DNA of 64,000 bases from Pedobacter lusitanus (lineage in GTDB: Bacteria > Bacteroidota > Bacteroidia > Sphingobacteriales > Sphingobacteriaceae). The stretch is taken from NCBI RefSeq assembly GCF_040026395.1, contig NZ_CP157278.1, positions 124,001 to 188,000 on the forward strand, in the 5' to 3' direction. The position numbers were made by a program, and so were the translations under genes. The notes beneath the pieces were generated by a model. It was given only the letters and a program-made list of their open reading frames with translations, made no database searches and was not told where the DNA came from. Below are positions 50,727 to 60,791 of the stretch, in pieces (position 1 is the first letter of the stretch; every line of letters begins with the position of its first letter).

Positions 50727-52382
50727 ATGAAAAAATATAATATATTACTGATCTCTGTCCTGATGGTTACTTTACTTAACCCTGGCTGTAAAAAGCTGGA
50801 CAGATTGCCAGAAACATCTTTTACAGATGATCAGTTCTGGAATACAGAAAATGACTTAATGAATGCTGCAAACAGAATGTATGAACAGCTGATTGGGTAT
50901 ACTATTGATAACAGGGGGGATGATAATGTCAATCAGTCGGGCTTAAATGTAGTCAGCAATGGTAATCGCGGTGTTGCCGGGACCAGTGACGACTGGTCTG
51001 TGCCGTACAAACAGATCTTTACAGCTAATAATATCCTGGAAAAGGGAGGGAAAGCTCAGGTGAGTGATGCTGTTAAAAACAGATATTTTGCCGAGGCCCG
51101 TTTTTTCAGAGCCTATGCTTATGCAGCGCTGGTTCAAAAATACGGAGATGTGCCTTTGCTGTTAAAAACACTGACCATTGAATCACCGGAATTAAGCATG
51201 CCGCGTACTGAAAGGGCTAAGGTAGTGCAGTCAATTTATGATGATCTTGATTATGCTGCAACATGGTTACCCGCCAGAGCAGCCCTGCCAGCGGCCCAAT
51301 ATGGCCGTGTTACCAAAAGTGCCGCCTGGGCTTTGAAAGCCAGGGTAGCGCTCGATGAGGGGACAAGAGGCAAATTCTTTAATACCCCGAATTACCAGCA
51401 GCATCTTCAGCTTGCAGTACAGGCGGCAACGCTGGTTATGGGGCAGGGACATACTTTGTTTGCTAATTATCAGGGCATGTTTACCCATGACGGGGAAGGA
51501 CCAGGGAATACGGAGAATGTTTTTGTCAAGCTTTACGGACTAACTGCTGCGCTGGGTTTAACACACAATACCTCACGTGATCTGGAAAACGGCAGGATTG
51601 CACCCACCCGTAATTTAATCCGTATGTTTCTATATAAAGACGGTTTACCTGCTTATAATACAGACAATACCCCTTCAGCTACTAAGTCTGCCTTTTTTGT
51701 CAATGAGAAAGACGAAGTAAATTACAATACTATCCTGGATAACAGAGATCCAAGGATTACAACTTTGGTTTACAGAAGTGGTGAGCAGTCTTATCAGCGG
51801 CCCTGGGTTCCTGGAACTTCTTTGGGGACCAGATCTGCTTATGCTGCAAAAAAAGGCTTTAATGCAGCCGACTGGACAACCAATAATAATGCTACAGTCC
51901 ATAAACCGCTTATCCGCTATGCAGAAGTTTTACTGATTCTTGCAGAAGCAAAATATGAGCTGGACGGAGCTATCAGCGATGGAGATCTGAATTCAACAAT
52001 TAATGCTTTAAGAACCAGAGCAGGTATGACAGTTAAATTGACCAATGCGTTTGTTCTGGCCAACAATCTGGATATGCGTGAGGAAATCAGAAGAGAAAGG
52101 ACAGTAGAGCTTGCGCTCGAAGGTTTCCGTTACACTGATTTATTACGCTGGAAAATAGCTGAAACAGTATTGCCAAAAGCCTTAATGGGTGCTAAATACA
52201 ATGCTGCCGAATGGGTAGGGACTGTTGCTGGTTCACTGAATCTGAATGCTGACAAGATTCTGATTGTAGAAGATGCAGCCAAGCGGACGTTTAATCCGGC
52301 AAGAGATTATTTGTATCCTGTTCCATTACAGGAAATTTCTCTGAGTGGAAATAATGTGGTACAAAATCCGGGTTGGAATTAA
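50727..52382 (+). CDS. SusD/RagB-family glycan-binding lipoprotein
   Basis: 551 residues. Lipoprotein signal MKKYNILLISVLMVTLLNPGCKKLD. Typical SusD features are the TPR-rich first half with EARFFRAYAYAALVQKYGDVPLLL, the LYKDGLPAY-type block and the ending AKRTFNPARDYLYPVPLQEISLSGN...QNPGWN. It forms the lid over the SusC barrel on the cell surface and captures the oligosaccharide. It belongs to the same transcript as susC. Confidence 0.95.
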   Translation: MKKYNILLISVLMVTLLNPGCKKLDRLPETSFTDDQFWNTENDLMNAANRMYEQLIGYTIDNRGDDNVNQSGLNVVSNGNRGVAGTSDDWSVPYKQIFTANNILEKGGKAQVSDAVKNRYFAEARFFRAYAYAALVQKYGDVPLLLKTLTIESPELSMPRTERAKVVQSIYDDLDYAATWLPARAALPAAQYGRVTKSAAWALKARVALDEGTRGKFFNTPNYQQHLQLAVQAATLVMGQGHTLFANYQGMFTHDGEGPGNTENVFVKLYGLTAALGLTHNTSRDLENGRIAPTRNLIRMFLYKDGLPAYNTDNTPSATKSAFFVNEKDEVNYNTILDNRDPRITTLVYRSGEQSYQRPWVPGTSLGTRSAYAAKKGFNAADWTTNNNATVHKPLIRYAEVLLILAEAKYELDGAISDGDLNSTINALRTRAGMTVKLTNAFVLANNLDMREEIRRERTVELALEGFRYTDLLRWKIAETVLPKALMGAKYNAAEWVGTVAGSLNLNADKILIVEDAAKRTFNPARDYLYPVPLQEISLSGNNVVQNPGWN

Positions 52383-52409
52383 CAGGGAGCCTTAAAAAAT
52401 TATAATCTG

Positions 52410-52928
52410 ATGAAGAAAACATTGATCTATATAACCTTTTTTACATTGGCTGCAAGCATTTTTACAGCCTGTAAGAAGGATGATGAAGGTAAGCGGGGTT
52501 TACCTGAATATGAGAATTATTATTACGCAGGATTTCTGCCCTGGAATAATACTGGTACAGAATCAGTACTCAGAACACAAACAAAATTAGTTAAGTTTCC
52601 TGTTCAGTTTCATTCGGTTTTTATCCGTGATTATGATGCGGCTGCTCAATATACGCTCGCGGCTACAGGAATTAACAATCCGGCAGTTGCGGGGCAGGAT
52701 TTTGCTGTGGTTGATAAAAACGGAAATGCCATTACTGCTGTGAATAATATTTATTCGCTTAATTTTCCGCAGGCGAAAGCGTTGGTTGATACTATTTATA
52801 TCAAGGTATTAAACAGTACGGTTGCCGGGACAAGAAAGATAGAAATTGACCTGGTTAAAAATGTAAATGAGAAATATACTGTAGGCACTTTTTCACAGGC
52901 CTATATACGTTTCCTGGAAATAAAATAG
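52410..52928 (+). CDS. Surface lipoprotein of the PUL (DUF4843/SusE-like position)
   Basis: 172 residues with lipobox ASIFTACKK. The mature part is a beta sandwich of about 150 residues with two related strands (QYTLAATGINNPAVAGQDFAVV and TIYIKVLNSTVAGTRKIEIDL), resembling DUF4843/DUF1735-type proteins that follow SusD. It probably binds glycan at the surface. It is the last gene before a strong hairpin, so the susC-susD-lipoprotein trio may be expressed above the enzymes. Confidence 0.6.
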   Translation: MKKTLIYITFFTLAASIFTACKKDDEGKRGLPEYENYYYAGFLPWNNTGTESVLRTQTKLVKFPVQFHSVFIRDYDAAAQYTLAATGINNPAVAGQDFAVVDKNGNAITAVNNIYSLNFPQAKALVDTIYIKVLNSTVAGTRKIEIDLVKNVNEKYTVGTFSQAYIRFLEIK

Positions 52929-52931
52929 TAC

Positions 52932-52964
52932 ACATCCCGGCTTATCTAAAATAAGCCGGGATGT
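52932..52964 (+). terminator. Hairpin between the binding genes and the enzyme genes of the PUL
   Basis: Perfect 14-bp stem ACATCCCGGCTTAT / ATAAGCCGGGATGT with a 5-base loop. It starts 3 bases after the lipoprotein stop and ends 26 bases before the first GH2 gene. The tail is AT-rich but not a true T-run, so partial termination or mRNA end-protection is more likely than full stop. Confidence 0.65.
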
Positions 52965-52990
52965 AAATTAATTTAATTAAGCCCTGAATT

Positions 52991-55663
52991 TTGAAATATA
53001 CCAGCCGACTCCCGTTATTATTACTGATTGCAAGCATTTTATCAGGCTTCTCCAATAGCTATGCGCAAAGTAAACTGATTAGTTTAAATGAGCAGTGGAA
53101 GTTTAGTAAAGATCAGACCAGTGCAGAGAAACCTTCTTCCGGTTTAAACTGGCAGAACCTGAGTATTCCGCATACCTGGAATGCTGAAGATGTCATAGAC
53201 GATACCCCTGGTTATTACCGGGGTACAGGCTGGTATAAAAGGAAACTGAAACTGGATGTCTCTTTGAAAAATAAAGAGGTTTTCCTGGTTTTTTACGGAG
53301 TAAATCAGGAAGCTGAAGTTTATGTCAACGGAAAATCTGCCGGGAAACATATTGGTGGATATACCGGATTTACAGTGCCTGTAAGCCGTTTGCTGAATCA
53401 TCAGGATGATGAAATACAGGTCAGAGTAACCAATCAGTTCAATGAAGACATAGCACCGCTGACTGCTGATTTTACCTTTTTTGGGGGGATTTACAGAAAT
53501 GTGGATCTCCTGATTACTGAACCGGTTCATTTTGCCCGAAATGATCATGGCAGTAATCCGGGCATTTATATGACTACACCAGAGGTTTCTGAAGGGAAAG
53601 CAAGAGTACAGGTGAAAAGCCTAATTGAAAATGCTTCAGCCGCTGCAGAGAAAGTTCAGGTACAAAATGAACTGATCGATCAGCAGGGGCTGGTAATTGC
53701 TACTGCGTTTACAGATCTGGTTATACCTGCCGGGCAGACAATTACTGCGGTTCAGGAATTTAAAAATATCAGTTCACCTCATCTCTGGTCTCCTGAAAAT
53801 CCTTATTTGTACCGTATAATTTCCAAAATTATAACCCGTAAAACAAACCGGACTTTGGATCAGGTTTCCAGTCCGCTGGGTTTCCGCTGGTTTAGATTTG
53901 ATGCGGAAAAAGGGTTCTTTTTAAACGGACAGCCACTTAAATTAATAGGGGCCAGCCGTCATCAGGACTATATGGGAATGGGCAATGCCGTTCCTGATGT
54001 TTTGCAGTTAAGAGACGTCGAACTGCTGAAAAAAATGGGAGGAAACTTTTTAAGAGTAGCCCATTATCCGCAGGATCCGCAAATTCTGGAAGCATGTGAC
54101 CGTTTGGGAATTCTGGCTTCGGTAGAAATTCCAGTGGTCAACACAATTACAGAATCTGCCGCTTTTACGCAGAACTGTAAACAGATGCAGCAGGAAATGA
54201 TCAGACAGAATTTTAATCATCCGAGCGTGGTCATCTGGGCCTACATGAATGAGATTCTGCTACGGCCAAAATTTGCTGATGACAAGATCCGGCAGGCTGT
54301 ATATTTTAAACATATTGTAGAGCTGGCACAGACACTGGATAGTTTAACCCGGAAAGAAGACCCTTCACGTTATACGATGATAGCTAATCATGGTGCTTTT
54401 GATAGTTATCACAAAATCGGTCTGACTAAAATCCCGATGATTGTAGGCTGGAATCTTTATTCTGGCTGGTACTCTGGTAATATTGCTGATTTCGGTCAGT
54501 TTTTAGACCGGCATCATCAGGAACTGGCAGATAAACCTATGCTGGTTACGGAGTATGGTGCTGATGCAGATCCGCGTATCCGTTCATTTTCACCAGTCAG
54601 GTTTGATAAGAGTTTAGAGTATGCAATCAGATTTAACCAGGTTTATTTAAATGATATTATCAAAAGGCCATTTGTCAGTGGTGCAATGGTCTGGAATCTG
54701 GCAGATTTTAATTCTGAAACCCGGGAAGAAACCATGCCTCATATCAATAATAAAGGTTTGCTGACACTGGGCAGAGAACCAAAGGATAGCTATTTTCTTT
54801 ATCAGGCTTATTTGCTGCATAAACCTTTTCTGAAAATTGCTTCGGCAGCATGGAAAAACAGAACAGGAATTGCCGGTTCTGCCCGGCTCTTTGCTACACA
54901 GCCGGTACAGGTCATGACTAATATGAAAACAGCCGAATTGTTTTTAAATGGCAAAAGCCTGGGGATGAAAGAAGCGGTGGATCATGTTTGTGTCTGGCAG
55001 GTTCCATTTGTAAATGGGCTTAACAAATTAAGAGCAGCAGCAGAAAACAGTACTGACGAACTGGAAACTGATTTTAAACTGCAGCCATTCAATTTAACCG
55101 ATGGCCTTGTTCCTTTTGATGAAGTGAATATACTGATGGGTGCAAAGCGCTTTTATATCAACGAAACAACACATCAGATCTGGATGCCTGATCAGCCTTA
55201 CAGAAAAGGCGGATGGGGATATATCGGTGGTGAAGCATATAAAGGGACCAATAACAGGATGTCTTATGGTAGTGACAAGAATATTCTGGACACTGATCAG
55301 GATCCTGTTTATCAGACTCAACAGGTTGGAATTAAGCAGTTCCGCTTTGATGTACCGGATGGGGAATATGAACTCTGTTTGCACTTTGCAGAATTGACAG
55401 GCGGTGCGGCTAAGGAATCTTTGGCTTATAACCTGGATAATAATCATCAGAAAGAAGAGGTTAAACAACGGATCTTTAGTGTATATATCAATGGAGAAAC
55501 GTTTTTAGAAAATCTGAATCTGGCAGCAGATTATGGATATACGACTGCGGTAAAGAAAAAGACAAGAGTTACCGTAAGCGGTGGAAAAGGAATTAGTTTG
55601 GATTTTAAAGCGATCAATGGTATACCGGTATTGAATGCTTTACAGCTTAGAAAAATTTATTAA
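52991..55663 (+). CDS. GH2 glycosidase with a malectin-like C-terminal domain
   Basis: 890 residues from a TTG start (LKYTSRLPLLLLIASI, signal ending NSYAQ). The start codon is unusual; no ATG in a better place was seen. The N-terminal jelly roll includes LSIPHTWNAEDVIDDTPGYYRGTGWYKRKL. In the TIM barrel the acid/base glutamate is in VVIWAYMNEILLRPK and the nucleophile in PMLVTEYGADADPR. After the GH2 sandwich a malectin-like domain (about 700-890, RFDVPDGEYELCLHFAELTG) is appended. Beta-galactosidase or beta-glucuronidase activity on the imported glycan is the expected reaction. It overlaps the next gene by one base (TAATG). Confidence 0.88.
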   Translation: MKYTSRLPLLLLIASILSGFSNSYAQSKLISLNEQWKFSKDQTSAEKPSSGLNWQNLSIPHTWNAEDVIDDTPGYYRGTGWYKRKLKLDVSLKNKEVFLVFYGVNQEAEVYVNGKSAGKHIGGYTGFTVPVSRLLNHQDDEIQVRVTNQFNEDIAPLTADFTFFGGIYRNVDLLITEPVHFARNDHGSNPGIYMTTPEVSEGKARVQVKSLIENASAAAEKVQVQNELIDQQGLVIATAFTDLVIPAGQTITAVQEFKNISSPHLWSPENPYLYRIISKIITRKTNRTLDQVSSPLGFRWFRFDAEKGFFLNGQPLKLIGASRHQDYMGMGNAVPDVLQLRDVELLKKMGGNFLRVAHYPQDPQILEACDRLGILASVEIPVVNTITESAAFTQNCKQMQQEMIRQNFNHPSVVIWAYMNEILLRPKFADDKIRQAVYFKHIVELAQTLDSLTRKEDPSRYTMIANHGAFDSYHKIGLTKIPMIVGWNLYSGWYSGNIADFGQFLDRHHQELADKPMLVTEYGADADPRIRSFSPVRFDKSLEYAIRFNQVYLNDIIKRPFVSGAMVWNLADFNSETREETMPHINNKGLLTLGREPKDSYFLYQAYLLHKPFLKIASAAWKNRTGIAGSARLFATQPVQVMTNMKTAELFLNGKSLGMKEAVDHVCVWQVPFVNGLNKLRAAAENSTDELETDFKLQPFNLTDGLVPFDEVNILMGAKRFYINETTHQIWMPDQPYRKGGWGYIGGEAYKGTNNRMSYGSDKNILDTDQDPVYQTQQVGIKQFRFDVPDGEYELCLHFAELTGGAAKESLAYNLDNNHQKEEVKQRIFSVYINGETFLENLNLAADYGYTTAVKKKTRVTVSGGKGISLDFKAINGIPVLNALQLRKIY

Positions 55664-58128
55664 TGATGATCAGATATTTGCGTGTGTTTGTTGTTCTTGG
55701 ATCTCTACTTGGATTCACTCCGGTAGAGGCACAGGAATCCATAAGATTAAATCATAACTGGGAATTTTTAAAACAGGATTTAGGTGGAATTTGGGAAGCG
55801 GTACGGCCGGTAGGTAAAGGGAATCCGGAAAGTGTACCGCTCTGGGAAGCTGTAAATCTGCCGCATTGTGTAAATGCCAGAGACGCTGTTGATCCTGATG
55901 TCAATTATTATCAGGGACCGTCCTGGTATCGTACTACAATTGATATAGCTAATCCTTATCAAAACGGGCGTACGCTGCTGCATTTTGAAGGTGCGGGTCA
56001 GAAAACAGAGGTCTATGTATATACGACAAAAGTCGCTTCTCATGTTGGTGGTTATGATGAGTGGACTGCTGATCTGACAACGGCGGTAAATGCGTTTAAA
56101 AAAACAGAAATCTGTAAGAAACAATTCAAAGGAAAAGTACCTGTTTCTATCCGTACTGATAATTCCAGAGATCTGGAAATGATTCCGTCAGATCTTTCTG
56201 ACTTTAATATTTATGGTGGTATTTACCGTTATCTGAACCTGGTTTATACACCAGCACTTTCAATGGATAAACTCTTTGCCAAAGCTGAAACAGATGCGGC
56301 AGGGAAATCGGGAAAACTGAGTGTAAAAGCCAGATTCTATAATCCTTTGGCTATAGGTGAAGCTAAAATAGTGCTGAAACTAACTGATCCTGCAGGTAAG
56401 CTGGTCTCCAGTACTGAGAAGAAAATCAATGGGTTATCAACTGATACAGAGCTCTGGGATCTTCAGCTAAAGAAACCTGTGTTATGGTCAGCAGATCAGC
56501 CATTATTATATACACTGCAATACGAAATCCAGTCGTCTGCGGGAGTGGCCAGAGGAACAGAGAAAGTTGGTTTCCGGAATTTTGAATTTGTAGAAAAGGG
56601 ACCTTTTATGCTGAACGGGAAACGTTTGCTGCTGAGAGGAACGCATCGCCATGAGGATCATGCAGGTGTAGCTGCAGCCATGACAGAAAATACGATTCGT
56701 CAGGAAATGATCATGATGAAAGAAATGGGGGTTAACTTCATTCGTCTGGCACATTATCAGCAGTCGCGTATTGTTTTAAATCTGTGTGATAGCCTGGGTA
56801 TCCTGGTATGGGAAGAAATTCCATGGTGCCGTGGTGGTCTGGGAGGGCCGGTGTACAAGGAACAGGCGCGCAGGATGCTGACCAATATGATCGAACAGCA
56901 TTATAATCATGCTTCGGTTATTCTCTGGGGTATGGGAAATGAGAATGACTGGCCGGGAGATTTTCCTGAATTTGATAAAGAAAAAATCAGGGTATTTATG
57001 AAAGAACTGAATGACCTTTCTCATCTGCTGGATAATTCACGTTTAACAGCCATCAGGCGATGTGACTTTTGCAGTGACCTGGTTGATGTATATTCCCCTT
57101 CAATCTGGGCAGGCTGGTATCGTGGTAATTATACGGACTACAAAAGTGTCAGTGAAGAAGAGTTTAAAAAAGTAAAGCGTTTTATCCATGTGGAGTGGGG
57201 AGGAGACAGCCATGCTATGCGTCATTCTGAAAATCCGGATAAGGCCTTGAGTAAAATCAAAACAGGTCTTGGTGCTGATGAACGGGCGGGCGATGCATCT
57301 TTGTTTGGTGGAGCAGCAAGAATCTCTAAAGATGGCGACTGGAGTGAATCTTATCTGGTTAATCTGGTTGACTGGCATTTGAAAGAACAGGAAACCATGC
57401 CCTGGTTAAGCGGAACTGCTTACTGGCCATTTAAAGATTTTTCTACTCCGGTAAGACCAGATAATCCTGTTCCTTATATGAACCAGAAAGGGGTGGTAGA
57501 AAGAGATCTGACCAAAAAAGAAGCTTATTATGTTTTTCAGTCTTACTGGACGGATAAGCCTATGGTGCATATCTACGGACATACCTGGCCGGTCAGATGG
57601 GGAGCGGATGGAGAAGAGAAAATGGTAAAAGTATATGCGAATTGCACTGAAGCAGAGTTATTCCTGAATGGCAAAAGTTTTGGCATTAAAAAAAGAAACA
57701 GTCAGGACTTTCCGGCTGCGGGATTGCGCTGGAACCTTCCTTTTGTTAAAGGGGAAAATGTGGTTAGCGTGATTGCCAAAAAAGGAAAGGTTACGGTGAA
57801 AGATGAAATTAAGTTTAATTATCAGACCGAAAAATGGGCAAAACCTGCAAAACTGACTTTGACAAAAATTGATCAGCAGGATGATATAGCGACAGTGGAA
57901 GTCCGGTTATATGACGATAAAAATATACTGTGTCCGGATGCTATGAACTGGATTAATTTTTCTTTGGCCGGCGAGGGTAAACTATTGGATAATCTGGGCA
58001 CTTCATCGGGTTCCAGAAAAGTACAGGCTTATAATGGCCGGGCAATTATCAAGGTAAAACTGAATAAAGGGAAAAGTATGGTGGCAGTACAGTCTGAAGG
58101 TCTGGCTACTGCTTTTGTTAATCTTTAA
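55663..58128 (+). CDS. GH2 glycosidase, beta-galactosidase-like
   Basis: 821 residues with signal peptide (ending PVEAQ); two ATGs in tandem (55663, 55666) give the same protein. The order is jelly roll (VNLPHCVNARDAVDPDVNYYQGPSWYRTT), sandwich, TIM barrel and C-terminal sandwich domains. The acid/base glutamate is in VILWGMGNENDWPG, the nucleophile in RFIHVEWGGDSHA. It belongs to a different subfamily from the preceding GH2 (about 60 residues shorter, no malectin domain). Two non-identical GH2 enzymes suggest two different beta-linked sugars or linkages in the substrate. The start codon overlaps the upstream stop, so translation is coupled. Confidence 0.88.
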   Translation: MMIRYLRVFVVLGSLLGFTPVEAQESIRLNHNWEFLKQDLGGIWEAVRPVGKGNPESVPLWEAVNLPHCVNARDAVDPDVNYYQGPSWYRTTIDIANPYQNGRTLLHFEGAGQKTEVYVYTTKVASHVGGYDEWTADLTTAVNAFKKTEICKKQFKGKVPVSIRTDNSRDLEMIPSDLSDFNIYGGIYRYLNLVYTPALSMDKLFAKAETDAAGKSGKLSVKARFYNPLAIGEAKIVLKLTDPAGKLVSSTEKKINGLSTDTELWDLQLKKPVLWSADQPLLYTLQYEIQSSAGVARGTEKVGFRNFEFVEKGPFMLNGKRLLLRGTHRHEDHAGVAAAMTENTIRQEMIMMKEMGVNFIRLAHYQQSRIVLNLCDSLGILVWEEIPWCRGGLGGPVYKEQARRMLTNMIEQHYNHASVILWGMGNENDWPGDFPEFDKEKIRVFMKELNDLSHLLDNSRLTAIRRCDFCSDLVDVYSPSIWAGWYRGNYTDYKSVSEEEFKKVKRFIHVEWGGDSHAMRHSENPDKALSKIKTGLGADERAGDASLFGGAARISKDGDWSESYLVNLVDWHLKEQETMPWLSGTAYWPFKDFSTPVRPDNPVPYMNQKGVVERDLTKKEAYYVFQSYWTDKPMVHIYGHTWPVRWGADGEEKMVKVYANCTEAELFLNGKSFGIKKRNSQDFPAAGLRWNLPFVKGENVVSVIAKKGKVTVKDEIKFNYQTEKWAKPAKLTLTKIDQQDDIATVEVRLYDDKNILCPDAMNWINFSLAGEGKLLDNLGTSSGSRKVQAYNGRAIIKVKLNKGKSMVAVQSEGLATAFVNL

Positions 58129-58168
58129 AGGATATAAATTTCAAATCTGTTGATTTAATTATGGAGCT

Positions 58169-59446
58169 ATGTATGTAATATTTTCTGTTTTCCCGGCAGC
58201 TGTGATCTGTGCTGCCTCTTTAATATTTAATCCGGGACATCCAGGTAGTCCGGAACATACTGTGAATCCCGGTGAGGAGGTAAAATCACGTTTTGCTGAC
58301 CGGGATACCTTAATCGCTGCTGTAACTCATCGTTCAGCTGGAAAACAAGAGATCGCTAAAGCGGCTGCAATGCTGCTGCGCAAACAGACCCTGGCAGAAG
58401 CTGCCTGGGCAATGACGCAAAAACCGGTGACTGTAACAGCTGCTTCTTCACCCAGAAGCGCAGGAGGAAAACATGATTTTTTCTCTGAAGCTGATTATTT
58501 CTGGCCAGACCCTGCCAATCCTGATGGTCCGTATATCAACCGGGATGGATTAACTAATCCGGACAATTTTGTGGAGCATCGCAAAGCCATGATCCGGCTG
58601 AGTAAAGTGATCGGTGCTTTAGCTTCGGCCTATAAATTAACAGGTGACGAGAAATATGTTAAACAGGCTATTGTCCATTTAAAAGCCTGGTTTGTAAACC
58701 CGGAGACTTTAATGAACCCAAATCTCAGTTTTGCACAGGCTGTGAAGGGAAAATTTACCGGGCGGAATTATGGCATTATTGACACAATACATTTAATGGA
58801 AGTAGCACAGGGCATTATTGTTATGGAGAAAGCAGGGGTTTTTGACCCTGAGTCTGCCAAAGCGATAAAGGGATGGTTTGCGGAATATACAAACTGGTTG
58901 AACACCAGTAAACCGGGTATTCAGGAAAAAATGGTTAAAAATAATCATGCAACCTGCTGGGCAATTCAGGTGGCTTCGTTTGCTAAACTATGCAATGATC
59001 AGCCGATGCTTGATTCTATGAGAGTAAGATATAAAACAGTACTACTGCCTGGTCAAATGGGGGCAGATGGAAGTTTTCCTCTGGAAATGGCTCGTACCAA
59101 ACCTTACGGATACTCGATATTTAACCTGGATGCAATGGCTATACTCTGTCAGATCCTGTCTGTTCCTGAAGATAATTTATGGGATTTTAAAACGGCAGAT
59201 GGTAAATCTATCAGACTCGGAATTGCTTATTTATATCCTTTTATTGCGGATAAAACCAAATGGAGTTTAAAAGCTGATGTGATGTACTGGGACAACTGGC
59301 CTGTGGCTCAGCCTTTTCTTTTATTTGGTGCAAATGCTTATCAGCAAAAGGACTGGTACAGGACCTGGGAAAAACTGGATCATTACCCGCAGGTAGCAGA
59401 AGTGATCCGGAATCTGCCTATCCGTCATCCACTGATCTGGATGTAA
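58169..59446 (+). CDS. Alginate-lyase-superfamily protein (polysaccharide lyase-like)
   Basis: 425 residues. A hydrophobic start (VIFSVFPAAVICAASLIF) can act as signal or anchor. The (alpha/alpha) toroid domain has DYFWPDPANPDGPYINRDGL, the helix pair VIGALASAYKLTGDEKYVKQAIVHLKAWF, and the motif EKMVKNNHATCWAIQVASFAKL, where the NNH-x-x block supplies catalytic Asn and His in Alginate_lyase (PF05426) proteins. Such enzymes split uronate-containing chains by beta-elimination. The next gene encodes a GH88 hydrolase that removes the unsaturated uronate they leave, so the pair forms a coherent two-step route. The true uronate linkage is not clear. Confidence 0.75.
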   Translation: MYVIFSVFPAAVICAASLIFNPGHPGSPEHTVNPGEEVKSRFADRDTLIAAVTHRSAGKQEIAKAAAMLLRKQTLAEAAWAMTQKPVTVTAASSPRSAGGKHDFFSEADYFWPDPANPDGPYINRDGLTNPDNFVEHRKAMIRLSKVIGALASAYKLTGDEKYVKQAIVHLKAWFVNPETLMNPNLSFAQAVKGKFTGRNYGIIDTIHLMEVAQGIIVMEKAGVFDPESAKAIKGWFAEYTNWLNTSKPGIQEKMVKNNHATCWAIQVASFAKLCNDQPMLDSMRVRYKTVLLPGQMGADGSFPLEMARTKPYGYSIFNLDAMAILCQILSVPEDNLWDFKTADGKSIRLGIAYLYPFIADKTKWSLKADVMYWDNWPVAQPFLLFGANAYQQKDWYRTWEKLDHYPQVAEVIRNLPIRHPLIWM

Positions 59447-59492
59447 ACATACACGTAAAGAAACCTTATTAATCAACCAAAAACATAAACAG

Positions 59493-60686
59493 ATGAAACC
59501 GAAAATAAACTTAACCTTAGCCCTGGCTACCTTACTGTGTTTGAACACGACAGTAAATGCGCAGCAGGTAAATGTGGCCAGAGCATTGGTCCCGGCAGAA
59601 AAACAAGTGAACTTACTGCTTGAAAAATCTGAAGCAGCAATAGCTAAAGATACAAAGCTGATTGCTCCGCGAACGCTGGAAAATGGCCAGTTAAAATTGG
59701 TGGCCGGCCGCGACTGGACAAGTGGCTTTTTCTCGGGGATGCTTTGGTATCTGTATGAACTGACCAAAGATCCGAAATGGCTGGCGCCGGCCAGAGAGTT
59801 TACTCAAAAACTTGCACCGCAACAGTACAATACAGGAACTCATGATCTGGGTTTTATGGTATACTGCAGTTTTGGTAATGGTTACCGTTTAACAAAAGAT
59901 ACGAGTTATAAAGCCGTGATTATACAGGCTGCAAAAAGTCTTTCCAAAAGATATAATCCGGTAGCAGGAGTCATTCGTTCATGGGATCATAATGCTGATA
60001 AATGGCAGTTTCCTGTTATTATTGATAACATGATGAACCTGGAATTATTATTTGAAGCGACTAAATTAACAGGCGATTCTTCATTTTATAAAATAGCCGT
60101 CAGCCATGCGAATACTACACTCAAAAATCACTTCCGTAAAGATTACAGCTCTTTTCATGTGGTTGATTATAATCCGCAAACTGGTGATGTAAAATGGAAA
60201 GGTACTGCTCAGGGACTGGCTGATACTTCGGCCTGGGCACGCGGACAAGCCTGGGCCTTATACGGCTATACGATGTGTTATCGTGAAACCAAAGACAAAA
60301 CTTATTTAAAACAGGCGGAGGGTATTGCCAGATTTATTCTGACTAACCCGGCACTGCCTGCTGATAAGGTGCCTTACTGGGATTATAACGATCCTCAGAT
60401 TCCTGCCTCGCCAAGGGATGCTTCGGCTGCTGCCATTGTAGCTTCGGGGTTATATGAGTTGAGCGGCTACAGTAAAGAAGGCAAAAATTACAGAAAAACT
60501 GCTGATCAGATACTGAATAACCTGACAGCAAAATATACCAGTGAAAACAGAGGTAATGAAGGTTTTATACTGGCACATAGCACGGGACATAAGCCAGCAA
60601 AGTCTGAAATAGATGTGCCTATTATCTATGCTGATTATTATTATTTAGAGGCATTAGCCAGAAGTAAAAGCGGGGTTAAATTTTAA
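59493..60686 (+). CDS. GH88 unsaturated glucuronyl hydrolase
   Basis: 397 residues with signal peptide (ending TVNAQQ). (alpha/alpha)6-barrel motifs include RDWTSGFFSGMLWYLYELTKD, the catalytic aspartate region HDLGFMVYCSFGNGYRLTKD, SWDHNADKWQFPVIIDNMMNLELLFEATKLTG and AWARGQAWALYGYTMCYRET. It hydrates and releases 4,5-unsaturated uronic acid from lyase products. It follows the lyase-like gene by 46 bases. It is the last enzyme of the main PUL transcript. Confidence 0.9.
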   Translation: MKPKINLTLALATLLCLNTTVNAQQVNVARALVPAEKQVNLLLEKSEAAIAKDTKLIAPRTLENGQLKLVAGRDWTSGFFSGMLWYLYELTKDPKWLAPAREFTQKLAPQQYNTGTHDLGFMVYCSFGNGYRLTKDTSYKAVIIQAAKSLSKRYNPVAGVIRSWDHNADKWQFPVIIDNMMNLELLFEATKLTGDSSFYKIAVSHANTTLKNHFRKDYSSFHVVDYNPQTGDVKWKGTAQGLADTSAWARGQAWALYGYTMCYRETKDKTYLKQAEGIARFILTNPALPADKVPYWDYNDPQIPASPRDASAAAIVASGLYELSGYSKEGKNYRKTADQILNNLTAKYTSENRGNEGFILAHSTGHKPAKSEIDVPIIYADYYYLEALARSKSGVKF

Positions 60687-60791
60687 CTGTAACAAAAATA
60701 ATGCGATTTAATAGGCAGTGACGGGCTGTTTTGATATATATCTTATTATATATAATCAATACCTTTATTTAAGTTTAAATTATATAATAAT

